NCBI RefSeq assembly: GCF_007680605.1
Contig: NZ_VEIO01000001.1
Span: forward strand, 1,488,001-1,552,000
Reading direction: 5' to 3'
DNA length: 64,000 nt
DNA from: Paenibacillus xylanexedens
GTDB lineage: Bacteria > Bacillota > Bacilli > Paenibacillales > Paenibacillaceae
The notes below the pieces were generated by a model that was not told where the DNA came from, made no database searches, and was given only the letters and a program-made list of their open reading frames with translations. The translations under genes and the position numbers were made by a program. Below are positions 17,349-26,015 of the stretch, one piece after another. The stretch's first letter is position 1; every line of letters starts with the position of its first letter.

Positions 17349-18247
17349 AGACACTCCTGAAATCGAAATGGGGAAGTCGTACGTATGCTCAGCAAAAAGC
17401 AATGTGGGGTGTCATTTACGTACTTCCGTGGCTGATCGGATTTGTATTGTTTTTCTTCGTTCCGCTGCTGGCATCTCTGCGATACAGCATGAGCACCATT
17501 CAAGCCAATGCAGAAGGAATTGCGATTCAATTTACGGGATTCGCCAATTATATTCAGGCACTTACCGTTAATACAAGCTTTAACCGGGCCCTGATTGAGT
17601 CGATTACAGACGTACTTGTGAACGTGCCGCTTATTGTCATTTTCAGTTTGTTCCTTGCCGTCATTCTGAATCAGAAATTCAAAGGCCGTGCCATAGCAAG
17701 ATCCATCTTTTTCTTACCGGTCATTCTGGCATCCGGCGTCATTATGTCGCTGGAAAGCACAAGTTTGATTGAAGCTGTGAACCAGAACAGCACAGGCGGA
17801 AGTGCTTTTGGCACATTGGAACTGGAAGGTTTGATGCTTAATGCAGGCGTAAGCGAATGGATCGTTACGTATTTAAGCGGTGCAGTTGATCGAATCTACC
17901 AGATTGTCAGTCAATCGGGTGTACAAATTTTGATCTTCCTTGCCGGTATTCAAACGATCTCCCCGCAGCTCTATGAAGCGTCCAAAATGGAAGGGGCGAC
18001 AGGATACGAGGCTTTCTGGAAAATCACGTTCCCGATGGTCAGCCCGCTTATTTTTGTGAACGCGATCTATACGATTATTGACTCCTTTGCGAATAATGCG
18101 ATGACCAAATTGATTCGGGACACGGGATTTGTGAAATTTGACTTTGGTCTTAGCTCCGCGATGGCATGGGTGTATTTCGTAGCCATTGCCATTATTCTAG
18201 TGATCGTATCGATCATTTTCTCAAAACGAGTCTTCTATCAAGATTAG
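17345..18247 (+). CDS. ABC sugar importer permease (MalF type), pair 2, probable CTG start
   Basis: A permease of about 300 residues, six membrane segments, with EAA loop LYEASKMEGATGYEAFWKITFP. The first in-frame ATG (17402) would begin directly at the first membrane helix. Upstream in the same frame the sequence still reads like protein (KTLLKSKWGSRTYAQQKA) back to a stop at 17336. The only start-like codon at its beginning is CTG at 17345, which overlaps the preceding TGA and follows GGTGGTGAG. I therefore take CTG 17345 as the probable start, with ATG 17402 as the alternative. It pairs with the next permease and forms a second permease set inside the same operon. Confidence 0.8.
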   Translation: MKTLLKSKWGSRTYAQQKAMWGVIYVLPWLIGFVLFFFVPLLASLRYSMSTIQANAEGIAIQFTGFANYIQALTVNTSFNRALIESITDVLVNVPLIVIFSLFLAVILNQKFKGRAIARSIFFLPVILASGVIMSLESTSLIEAVNQNSTGGSAFGTLELEGLMLNAGVSEWIVTYLSGAVDRIYQIVSQSGVQILIFLAGIQTISPQLYEASKMEGATGYEAFWKITFPMVSPLIFVNAIYTIIDSFANNAMTKLIRDTGFVKFDFGLSSAMAWVYFVAIAIILVIVSIIFSKRVFYQD

Positions 18248-18264
18248 AAAGGAGGGCATTCCGC

Positions 18265-19212
18265 GTGACGACATCACGATTATTATCGCTTGAGCAATGG
18301 AAGAGTTGGCTGTGGTCTATCATCCGATTTGTTCTGATCACCGGACTTTCCTTTGTTATTTTATTTCCGATATTCCAAAAAATATCTACATCGATCAAGG
18401 CCAAGGGTGATCTCTATTCGGCAGTCGTTGTATGGATTCCGCAGAACTTCTCGATTGACAATTTCAAACAGGCCATTCGTGTCATGGACTACTGGGTAAC
18501 GCTGTTTAATACGTTTGCGTTGTCCGCCACAACAACACTGTTGACTACAGCCTCATGCGCACTTGCAGGTTATGGTTTCGCCAGACTGAAGTTCAAAGGA
18601 AGCAACTGGTTGTTTGCAGGGGTCATTCTGACGATTCTGGTGCCGCCAACAACCATTCTCATTCCGGTGTATCTGAACCTGAAAAGCTTTGATCTGATGG
18701 GGCTGATGACGCTGTTTTCCGGGAAACCGGTAAACCTGCTCAATACGTACTGGCCGTTTATCCTGACAGCCGTTACCGCAAATTCACTAAAAGCAGGTTT
18801 GTATATCTTTATATTCCGCCAATTTTTCAGAGGTATTCCGAAAGAAGTAGAGGAGGCGGCATATGTGGACGGCGCCGGGATCAGTCGCACATTCACTCGG
18901 ATCATGCTACCGAATGCCATTCCGTCCATGGTCACCGTTATGCTGTTTTCCTTCGTATGGCAATGGAATGACAGCTTCTATACAACAACGTATCTGACTT
19001 CGAGTAAAGTCATGTCAACACAGCTATCGTCGCTGCCGTACAATCTCGCTCAACAGGTTACAGACGGTGCAGCCTCTCAGGCCGATCCGTTCTATCTGAG
19101 CATGATTCAGGATACGGGTATTCTGCTTGCGATTCTCCCGTTAATTATCATTTATCTGTTTGTGCAACGATATTTCGTGGAAAGTGTGGAACGTACAGGT
19201 ATCGTAGGATAG
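18265..19212 (+). CDS. ABC sugar importer permease (MalG type), pair 2
   Basis: A 315-residue permease with six membrane segments and EAA loop VEEAAYVDGAGISRTFTRIMLP, followed by the typical WQWNDSFYTTTYL. The start is GTG at 18265 after AAAGGAGGG (18248-18256); the frame is open 99 bases further upstream, but that overlaps the preceding permease and has no ribosome binding site. It forms a heterodimer with the preceding product by analogy with MalFG. It is the fourth permease gene in one run with two binding proteins, so the operon probably encodes two importers or a single one with alternative cores. Confidence 0.9.
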   Translation: MTTSRLLSLEQWKSWLWSIIRFVLITGLSFVILFPIFQKISTSIKAKGDLYSAVVVWIPQNFSIDNFKQAIRVMDYWVTLFNTFALSATTTLLTTASCALAGYGFARLKFKGSNWLFAGVILTILVPPTTILIPVYLNLKSFDLMGLMTLFSGKPVNLLNTYWPFILTAVTANSLKAGLYIFIFRQFFRGIPKEVEEAAYVDGAGISRTFTRIMLPNAIPSMVTVMLFSFVWQWNDSFYTTTYLTSSKVMSTQLSSLPYNLAQQVTDGAASQADPFYLSMIQDTGILLAILPLIIIYLFVQRYFVESVERTGIVG

Positions 19213-19281
19213 CCGTTTAGAGCGAAGAGGTATACAGCGATAACATGTTCAAACATTCCTAAACGAAAGGAGGCATATCTC

Positions 19282-19443
19282 ATGAGTGATTCCAAAAATT
19301 ATATTAAGGACTATACCAAGGAAGCTTACCTCGATGAGGTGAATTTCAGAGAATCGCGTACAACTAACCGGTTGTGTTACAACACGCGTTATCGTTGGAT
19401 ATGGAATGGCTTAAGGGAGCGCGCGCCGACCGAGTCTGGATGA
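19282..19443 (+). CDS. Small ORF of 53 residues, unknown
   Basis: ATG at 19282 follows a strong AAAGGAGGC (19267-19274) with ideal spacing and runs to TGA at 19441-19443. The product is charged and aromatic, beginning MSDSKNYIKDYTKEAYLDEV, with a central YNTRYRWIWNGLRER patch and no membrane segment. The first 25 residues faintly resemble the N-terminus of the GH2 protein at 61746 (both have a Y-x-x-x-YLDEV pattern), so it could be the remnant of a longer enzyme, or a genuine small operon protein. The strong ribosome binding site favours translation. Confidence 0.5.
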   Translation: MSDSKNYIKDYTKEAYLDEVNFRESRTTNRLCYNTRYRWIWNGLRERAPTESG

Positions 19444-19534
19444 GGCTATATCTTGATCTTGCTGAAAATCAGGTTTGACGGCAGCTTCCTATCGCAGTAA
19501 TGTAAGCCAATTTAATCAAATAGGAGGAATAGCA

Positions 19535-21247
19535 GTGAAAAAATGGTTGATGTCTTGTAAGCTTTTACTCGTTCTGGCATTACTGATTACAATTGCTCCA
19601 TGGGGAGGCGGCAAAGCCGATGCTTGGGTAGGTATGCCTATGGGGAAACTAAAAGTGAGTGGCAAACACTTGGTCAACAGCAACAATCAACCGGTACTTC
19701 TCAATGGTTGGCATCAACCTTCCGGTGCATACTGGACTTATCAGGACAGTAATTATTACCTCAACCTTCACGGTAACAACCGTCATGCCGCAACATTGGC
19801 CTATCTGAAAGACATCACAGACACGTTTGCGGATACCAGTCCGAAATATGGTAGCAATCATGGCTGGAAAATGAATCAGGTACGTCTGTTCATTGATCGT
19901 CAGGACATGGGAGATGTGGCGGCAGGTACATACAACTTTGCTGGTGTGCAGACTGTGACGCAGAACGTCATCATTCCTTATATCCAGTATGCAAAAACAA
20001 AAGGCGTATATGTCGTTCTGGGATTGGACTTCACTTTGAAGGATGATCAGGCTACGACAGCTGCCAACTTGCAGAAGTTCAATCAAATCTGGGGTTATCT
20101 TGCCTCACGTCCAGAGATTAAAAGTGCAGACAATGTTCACTTCGAACTGATTAATGAGCCGGTGAAATCGTATGCCAACGGACACTGGGGTGGATACAAC
20201 GGGGAAAATGATTTCGTGGATCATTGGAATGACCTGCGTAACTTCCAAAATTCCATGATCTCCACCATTCGTAATCAGGGCGCAGACAACGTCATCTGGG
20301 CTGCGGGTCTGGGTTACAACCAGTTCTACAGCCTGACAGCAAGTCATCCGCTGACTGACCCTCTGAACAACTACGGTTATGCAGTTCACTGGTATCCAGG
20401 GTACGGAGCCTATGACAACTTCAACATTCTGCAAGATCAATGGAACACCAATGTGAAGGCGGCTGCGGATAAATACCCAATTAACATCACAGAAGTGACG
20501 TGGTTCAAAAACAAACCGGGTGATTCAGCTTATTGGAATCTGTTCAATGGTAGTAATGAAGGCTTTGGAACGAATACCAAAACCATTTTCAATGCAGCGG
20601 GCAATGTCAGCATCGCAGCTCATATGAATGGTTTTATTCTCGAACCGGGAGCACGCAGTTCATTTGCTGATCCAACCGCAGGACTGAAGTGGGATGGAGA
20701 TGCTTCACGCAGTGCGATGGGACGTTTCTTATTCAATTGGTACAATGAGCGTTCCCAGAATTATGGCAGCGGTACTCCAACCAATCCAACGAATCCGTCT
20801 ACAGGCCTTGTCTCCGGTGCAACGTACAAAATTGTAGCACGTCATTCCAACAAAGTGATTGATGTTCCTGGCGGTCAAAATCAGAACAACCTCCAATTAC
20901 AACAATGGAGTGATCTGGGCGGCAACCCTCAGAAGTGGGTGCTGACTTCCATTGGTGGAGGCAACTACACGCTGACGAGTGTGAACTCACCGGATAAAGT
21001 GATCGACATTCGTAACGGTACCCAGACCAATGGTGAAGCCGTGCAACTCATGGCTAATCTCAATACAACGGCACAACATTTCAAAGTGAATGATCTCGGT
21101 AATGGGTACTACAGCATTATCAATGTGAACAGCAATAAAGCCATTGAAGTTGAGAACGCTTCCACATCGGATGGAGCCAAACTTCAACAGAACACCTACA
21201 CGGGTGCAACGAACCAACAGTGGAAATTCGTAGCGGTTAGTAACTAA
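19535..21247 (+). CDS. Secreted GH5 glycoside hydrolase with ricin-type CBM13
   Basis: A 570-residue secreted enzyme. The signal peptide (about 1-30, ending KADA) is followed by a GH5-like TIM barrel (about 35-415), with the acid/base Glu208 in HFELINEP and the nucleophile Glu320 in NITEVTWF, both in the positions expected for clan GH-A. A Pro/Thr/Asn linker (about 420-433) leads to a C-terminal ricin-type beta-trefoil (about 435-570), with three similar QQW/QHF-type repeats. The GTG at 19535 is set by TAGGAGGAAT. Substrate is uncertain: GH5 covers cellulose, mannan, xylan and more, and CBM13 often binds xylan or galactose. As the last gene of the operon before a terminator, it probably generates the oligosaccharide that the operon imports. 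Confidence 0.88.
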   Translation: MKKWLMSCKLLLVLALLITIAPWGGGKADAWVGMPMGKLKVSGKHLVNSNNQPVLLNGWHQPSGAYWTYQDSNYYLNLHGNNRHAATLAYLKDITDTFADTSPKYGSNHGWKMNQVRLFIDRQDMGDVAAGTYNFAGVQTVTQNVIIPYIQYAKTKGVYVVLGLDFTLKDDQATTAANLQKFNQIWGYLASRPEIKSADNVHFELINEPVKSYANGHWGGYNGENDFVDHWNDLRNFQNSMISTIRNQGADNVIWAAGLGYNQFYSLTASHPLTDPLNNYGYAVHWYPGYGAYDNFNILQDQWNTNVKAAADKYPINITEVTWFKNKPGDSAYWNLFNGSNEGFGTNTKTIFNAAGNVSIAAHMNGFILEPGARSSFADPTAGLKWDGDASRSAMGRFLFNWYNERSQNYGSGTPTNPTNPSTGLVSGATYKIVARHSNKVIDVPGGQNQNNLQLQQWSDLGGNPQKWVLTSIGGGNYTLTSVNSPDKVIDIRNGTQTNGEAVQLMANLNTTAQHFKVNDLGNGYYSIINVNSNKAIEVENASTSDGAKLQQNTYTGATNQQWKFVAVSN

Positions 21248-21285
21248 CGAACATCGATATTTCCATCACGAAATTAGTGGCAATA

Positions 21286-21332
21286 AATAACCTTTTCAGG
21301 TCATCTGATGACCCTGAGAAGGTTATTTTTAT
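21286..21332 (+). terminator. Rho-independent terminator after the GH5 gene
   Basis: AATAACCTT and AAGGTTATT arms with an inner paired stretch around GGTCATC/GATGACC, followed by a T-rich tail. It closes the long 6278-21247 run. Confidence 0.8.
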
Positions 21333-21533
21333 TGTACTTATGTATGGATACAGCGAAATGGAATGAGCGAAAAGGGTGGTATTCATTGCCTTTGTCTCGT
21401 GAAGCGGCACATTACACTATAGAAATCAAGTATTGTATAGCTATAGGTGTAAATGTACCATAGGGAAGAAGTTGTACCTTCACTGTTCAGAAATGCCCGT
21501 TGTATCATGAAATGATGATCATAAACCGAGAAA

Positions 21534-21547
21534 TGTAAGCGCTTGAT
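21534..21547. promoter_or_regulatory. cre-like site upstream of the AraC regulator
   Basis: TGTAAGCGCTTGAT matches 12 of 14 positions of TGWAARCGYTWNCA, failing at the last two. It lies 20 bases before the TTG start at 21568. Confidence 0.4.
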
Positions 21548-21567
21548 TAGAAAAAGGGGGGAGTACA

Positions 21568-23883
21568 TTGAAGCTCCTATGGTCCAAGTTTTCACCGATG
21601 TTCCGTCGTTATTTGATTTCGTATCTAATCATTCTAATGATTCCACAGATCGCCGGATACGCCTCTTATCGGGCATCCATCGAAGCGGCAAGGGCCAGCT
21701 CGATAGAGAACAGTCTGAAGTCACTGAATTTGGGCAAAGAAATCATTGAACGGAATCTGCTACAGGTCGAAGCGTTTACGAGGCAACTAGCCATCAATCA
21801 GGAGCTGCACCGTTTGATTGCCGATCCCAAACCACTGGATGCCTACAATGTTTATGGCATAGGTAAAATGCAACGAAGTTTATCCATGTACAGCAGTACA
21901 AACGAATACTTATCTCATTTTTTTATTTACATTCCTAACTATAACGTCATTATCACACCCAATACGGTCTATTACAGACCTGAACATTATTACGCAGCCA
22001 ACGCCTTGGAAGGGATGACCTTCGAACAGTGGAGTGAACAGATTTTGAAAAAGCCACACTTTAACGAGATTATTCCACTTCAAAATTACAAACGTGAAAT
22101 AAGCAGCAACTTGCGCACCACCGCACCGGCAATTACCTTTCTGCAATCCTTGCCGCTGAATAGTTTCAATAAACCACAGGCTACCATTGGTGTTTTAATT
22201 GATGAAGATGAGATGGCTAGCCTGACGCAACATATCGTTGATCAGTATGGCGGCTGGACTTTGGTTCGAGATGCGAACGGCGAAATTATCTTCTCGCGAG
22301 GTATTGATGAAGGAGAAGCGCAGCGTTTGGCGCAAAATGTTGGTAACCATTCGAATGAGGTACAGCCTATTGAAGATGGCCGGCTACTCATATCGATTCA
22401 TTCAGATCGAAACGGCTGGAGTTACATGGCAGGTATTCCCGAGAAAGCACTTATGACCAATGCGGATCAGATCAAAAAAGTGACATTGGCCTTTACGCTT
22501 GCAACGTTAACGCTTGGTTTAGGTTTTGGACTGATCCTGGCCTATCGAAATAGTGCCCCCATCTATAGACTGTTGTCTGCCTTCAGAGAACAAGTCAGTG
22601 AGCCTTCAGGTAAAAGGCGCAATGAGTATGATTTTCTGGCAAGCCATATTCATCATTTGATCGCCAATAATCAATCGCTGGAGAACGCGTTGAATGAACA
22701 AATACCGCTCTTGCGCGATGGATTCATCAAACGTCTGCTTACGGGTGAGTTCTATACGACTCGTGAGCTGGAAGCCATTTCTTCTCAGACACAACTATCC
22801 ATTGAGAACAGCCAGGGAATCACAGGTCTGCTCAAGGTGAACGGTTATGCGAGTCTGGATAGTGAAGAAACGATTCAGGAGCTTGGTGTGGCGAAATTGA
22901 TGATCAGACAGACAATGACAGAATGGAATGCAGATGTGCTGATGACGGACTGGGGCACAGATCAGATTGCTTTTATATGTCCCGTAACCGAGATGCCTCT
23001 GGAACCAGCAATACGTCATTGTGAGTCCGAACTCAGCAGATTAACCGAACTCATTTATAAGGAATACCGGATATCGACGACAATCGGTACCGGAGCCGCA
23101 TACGAAGTGTGGAATGACGTAGGCCGTTCATTTGATGAAGCCAAACAAGCCATGGAATATGCGATTCATATGGGAGTGGATGAGCTTGTCCGATTCGAAG
23201 ATACATTGAAGGAAAATGAAATGTACTATTATCCCATTGAGTCAGAACAGCGCTTGCTGAATACGATCAAGGCAGGGGAACTGGAAGAGGCTCTTCGGAT
23301 TTTGGATCAGCTGTTTGTACGCAATTTCGAGGAGCGTGAACTTTCCTATGAGATGGCACAGCAATTTATAATGGAGTTAAAGGGAACATACCTGAAGCTG
23401 GATGAGCCCAAAATCAAACACGATGATTCCTTTGCAGAAGAATACAAAAATGGTGTCACCGGTATCCAGATTACCGATTCCATTGCCGCATTACGGGGTA
23501 AATTCAAGCGCCTAACCGAAGATATGTGCAAAGAAGTGCTACGAAAAAGATCATCCACACATGCGGATACCGTACAAGAAATTACGTGTTATATAGAAAA
23601 TCATTTTGGCGACGCGAATTTGACGATCTGCCGGATTTCCGAACATATGGGAAAATCCGAAAAATTCATCTCCCAACTATTCAAAGAACATACCGGAGAG
23701 AATCTTTCCGATTATGTGGAGCGGGTGAGAATCAATGCAGCATCTGAACTGCTACGGGAAAGTCATCAGACCATCGATGAAATTGCACTTTCTACGGGAT
23801 ATAACAGTGCGCATTCATTCCGAAGAGCATTCAAGCGTGTACGCGGCATTTCACCAAGTGTATTTCGGAAGATGGATAATTAG
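21568..23883 (+). CDS. Membrane-bound AraC-family transcriptional regulator
   Basis: A 771-residue one-component regulator. A first membrane segment (about 14-34), an extracellular sensing region (about 40-295), a second membrane segment (about 300-322), a cytoplasmic middle region (about 325-660) and a C-terminal AraC double helix-turn-helix (about 669-771, ICRISEHMGKSEKFISQLFKEH and IALSTGYNSAHSFRRAFK). There is no receiver or kinase motif, so the signal must pass across the membrane directly to the DNA-binding end. The TTG start at 21568 follows AAGGGGGGAG. It precedes a permease-permease-binding protein operon on the same strand and is the obvious regulator of it; the xylan enzymes beyond may be included. 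Confidence 0.88.
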   Translation: MKLLWSKFSPMFRRYLISYLIILMIPQIAGYASYRASIEAARASSIENSLKSLNLGKEIIERNLLQVEAFTRQLAINQELHRLIADPKPLDAYNVYGIGKMQRSLSMYSSTNEYLSHFFIYIPNYNVIITPNTVYYRPEHYYAANALEGMTFEQWSEQILKKPHFNEIIPLQNYKREISSNLRTTAPAITFLQSLPLNSFNKPQATIGVLIDEDEMASLTQHIVDQYGGWTLVRDANGEIIFSRGIDEGEAQRLAQNVGNHSNEVQPIEDGRLLISIHSDRNGWSYMAGIPEKALMTNADQIKKVTLAFTLATLTLGLGFGLILAYRNSAPIYRLLSAFREQVSEPSGKRRNEYDFLASHIHHLIANNQSLENALNEQIPLLRDGFIKRLLTGEFYTTRELEAISSQTQLSIENSQGITGLLKVNGYASLDSEETIQELGVAKLMIRQTMTEWNADVLMTDWGTDQIAFICPVTEMPLEPAIRHCESELSRLTELIYKEYRISTTIGTGAAYEVWNDVGRSFDEAKQAMEYAIHMGVDELVRFEDTLKENEMYYYPIESEQRLLNTIKAGELEEALRILDQLFVRNFEERELSYEMAQQFIMELKGTYLKLDEPKIKHDDSFAEEYKNGVTGIQITDSIAALRGKFKRLTEDMCKEVLRKRSSTHADTVQEITCYIENHFGDANLTICRISEHMGKSEKFISQLFKEHTGENLSDYVERVRINAASELLRESHQTIDEIALSTGYNSAHSFRRAFKRVRGISPSVFRKMDN

Positions 23884-23898
23884 GTCGGTGAATGTACG

Positions 23899-23926
23899 TT
23901 GCCCATATAGTATCTATGCGTATAAT
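23899..23926 (+). promoter_or_regulatory. Putative SigA promoter for the permease operon at 24052
   Basis: TTGCCC (23899-23904) and TATAAT (23921-23926) with a 16-base spacer, just after the regulator gene. The cre-like site at 23991 lies about 65 bases downstream of the -10, a roadblock position. Confidence 0.4.
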
Positions 23927-23990
23927 GTACGCCGATTTCCGAGATGTACCTTTACGATTCCCTCAAGTCGAACTTATGATATGGGCACAA

Positions 23991-24004
23991 AGAAAGCGCT
24001 ACCA
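23991..24004. promoter_or_regulatory. Putative cre (CcpA) site
   Basis: AGAAAGCGCTACCA has a single mismatch to TGWAARCGYTWNCA. It lies 47 bases before the ATG of the permease at 24052. A nearly identical site occurs at 54720, at 46 bases from another permease start. Confidence 0.55.
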
Positions 24005-24051
24005 ACAAAAGGTGACGCTCACTTCAACCATAGGGTTCACTGACTGGGGGG

Positions 24052-25026
24052 ATGATTCTGAGAACAACAATAACAAGTGAGAGCAAGTCTGGTGTGAAGG
24101 AGCGCAAGCGATCAACGTTACAGCATGCGCTAACCAGAAGTTTCAGGAGGCATTGGCAGTTGTATCTGCTTATTTTGCCTCCGGTGGTGTACTTTATCGT
24201 TTTCAAATATGTACCGATGGTGAATACGGTCCTCGCGTTTAAGGATTACAACGTCATCAAAGGAATTTGGGGTAGTCCTTGGGCTGGCACCAAGTATTTC
24301 GACCTGCTTTTCCAGAATCCTGCTTTTATGATGTTAATCAAAAATACGCTTCTCATCTCATTTTACAGTCTCATTGTCGGGTTCCCGATCCCGATCTTGC
24401 TGGCACTGGCTTTGAATGAAATCAAAAACATGAAGTTCAAGAAAACCGTACAGATGGTAACCTACGCACCTTATTTCATATCCACGGTGGTTATGGTATC
24501 GATTATCATGTTATTCCTCTCACCGAGGCTTGGTATTGTCAATACTATAGCAGGCGCACTTGGCTTTGAATCGGTGAATTTCCTTGGCAATCCAGACATG
24601 TTCCGGTCGATCTATGTTTTTTCTGATGTATGGCAAAGTATGGGGTATTCAGCAGTCATCTATCTGGCTGCGCTTGCCGGCATTGACCCTTCGTTATATG
24701 AGGCCGCCAAAGTGGATGGAGCCAATCGACTTCAGAAGATTATTAACGTAGATTTACCCGGCTTGTTGCCGGCAGCCGTCATTATTTTGATTCTAAGTGT
24801 CGGAAATATCATGGCGGTAGGATTTGAGAAAATATATCTGCTGCAAAATCCTTTAAACTTATCGGCTTCCGAGATTATCTCAACGTATGTCTACAAAATG
24901 GGACTACTCAATGCGAACTATAGCTTCGCTACGGCAGTCGGTTTGTTCAACTCCGTCATTAATCTCATCTTGTTGTTAACTGTCAATGCAACTGCAAAAC
25001 GGCTGTCCAATACAAGCCTATGGTAA
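24052..25026 (+). CDS. ABC importer permease, LplB/YtaP-like
   Basis: A 324-residue permease. A basic cytoplasmic N-terminus is followed by six membrane segments, starting LYLLILPPVVYFIVFKYVPM, which is typical of the LplB group. The EAA loop reads LYEAAKVDGANRLQKIINVDLP. The ATG at 24052 is preceded by CTGGGGGG. The downstream partner starts 27 bases later. This LplB/LplC/LipO arrangement is common in Paenibacillus for plant-oligosaccharide uptake; the neighbouring xylan enzymes suggest xylo-oligosaccharides, which is inference. Confidence 0.92.
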   Translation: MILRTTITSESKSGVKERKRSTLQHALTRSFRRHWQLYLLILPPVVYFIVFKYVPMVNTVLAFKDYNVIKGIWGSPWAGTKYFDLLFQNPAFMMLIKNTLLISFYSLIVGFPIPILLALALNEIKNMKFKKTVQMVTYAPYFISTVVMVSIIMLFLSPRLGIVNTIAGALGFESVNFLGNPDMFRSIYVFSDVWQSMGYSAVIYLAALAGIDPSLYEAAKVDGANRLQKIINVDLPGLLPAAVIILILSVGNIMAVGFEKIYLLQNPLNLSASEIISTYVYKMGLLNANYSFATAVGLFNSVINLILLLTVNATAKRLSNTSLW

Positions 25027-25053
25027 CCACACGGAGGGGAGGAGACTTGAAGG

Positions 25054-25980
25054 ATGTCTAATTTACAATCACAGGCAGGTCGTTCACGAGCGAACAAAAA
25101 CCCTGTCATCAGAGAATCGCTTGGGGATCGTCTGTTTATTACGGCAATCTACATCATTCTGTCACTCGTGCTGGTTGCTGTGCTGTATCCACTGATCTAC
25201 ATCGTAAGTTCATCACTCAGCAGTCCGTCAGCCGTTTCTTCTGGCAAAGTATGGCTCTGGCCGGTTGATCTGTCATTCGAAGGATACAAGGCTGTATTGC
25301 GAAATGAACAGGTACTGATGGGATACGCCAACTCATTGTTCTATACGGCCAGCGGTACATTTATCAGCGTAGCATTAACAATTATGATCGCTTACCCGTT
25401 GTCCAAAAAGACCTTTGTTGGACGCAGTACGCTGATGATTTTCATTACCTTCACGATGCTCTTTGCTGGTGGCTTGATTCCAACGTATCTGGTTGTTAAA
25501 TCCCTGGGACTCATCGATACACGCTGGGCACTTCTGATTCCGAATGCGATCTGGGTATGGCAAGTCATTATAGCGCGAACCTTCTTTCAAAATTCCATAC
25601 CGGATGAGCTGTCAGAGGCGGCTGACATCGATGGGTGTAGTGATATTCGGTTTATCTTCAGTGTCATATTACCACTTGCCAAGCCCATTGTGGCGGTGCT
25701 TTCATTAATGTACGCGGTTGGTCAATGGAACGCCTACTTTGACGCACTCATTTATCTGAAATCGCAGTCGCTCTACCCGCTACAGCTGATTTTACGAAGT
25801 ATTCTTATTCTTGGCAGTTCGGGCAATATGGACGCTTCCGAAATGATCAAACAACAGCAAATGGCTGAACTGATGAAGTACTCCTTGATTGTCATGGCCA
25901 GCTTACCGGTTCTGATCATCTATCCTTTTGTACAGCGTTATTTCGTGCAAGGCATGTTGATTGGCTCAGTTAAAGGATAA
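25054..25980 (+). CDS. ABC importer permease, LplC/YtcP-like
   Basis: A 308-residue permease with six membrane segments, EAA loop LSEAADIDGCSDIRFIFSVILP and the family's ending FVQRYFVQGMLIGSVKG. The DGC in place of DGA is a small variation. The ATG at 25054 follows GGAGGGGAGGAG. It sits between the LplB-like permease and the binding-protein gene and completes the membrane core with the former. Confidence 0.92.
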   Translation: MSNLQSQAGRSRANKNPVIRESLGDRLFITAIYIILSLVLVAVLYPLIYIVSSSLSSPSAVSSGKVWLWPVDLSFEGYKAVLRNEQVLMGYANSLFYTASGTFISVALTIMIAYPLSKKTFVGRSTLMIFITFTMLFAGGLIPTYLVVKSLGLIDTRWALLIPNAIWVWQVIIARTFFQNSIPDELSEAADIDGCSDIRFIFSVILPLAKPIVAVLSLMYAVGQWNAYFDALIYLKSQSLYPLQLILRSILILGSSGNMDASEMIKQQQMAELMKYSLIVMASLPVLIIYPFVQRYFVQGMLIGSVKG

Positions 25981-26015
25981 GTTTAATTACAACTTTCATG
26001 AGGGAGAGGATTTTA

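Larger units (their letters stand above)
21248..21567. other. Intergenic region with terminator and cre-like site
   Basis: About 320 bases separate the GH5 gene from the next regulator. It holds the terminator at 21286-21332, then roughly 200 bases with no ORF, then a cre-like site at 21534-21547 and the GGGGGGAG ribosome binding site. No clear -35/-10 pair was found. Confidence 0.5.

Noticed and set aside
18166..18264. Upstream extension of the second pair-2 permease
   Set aside because: It overlaps the preceding permease in another frame; the GTG at 18265 has the strong ribosome binding site and the permease-like start.
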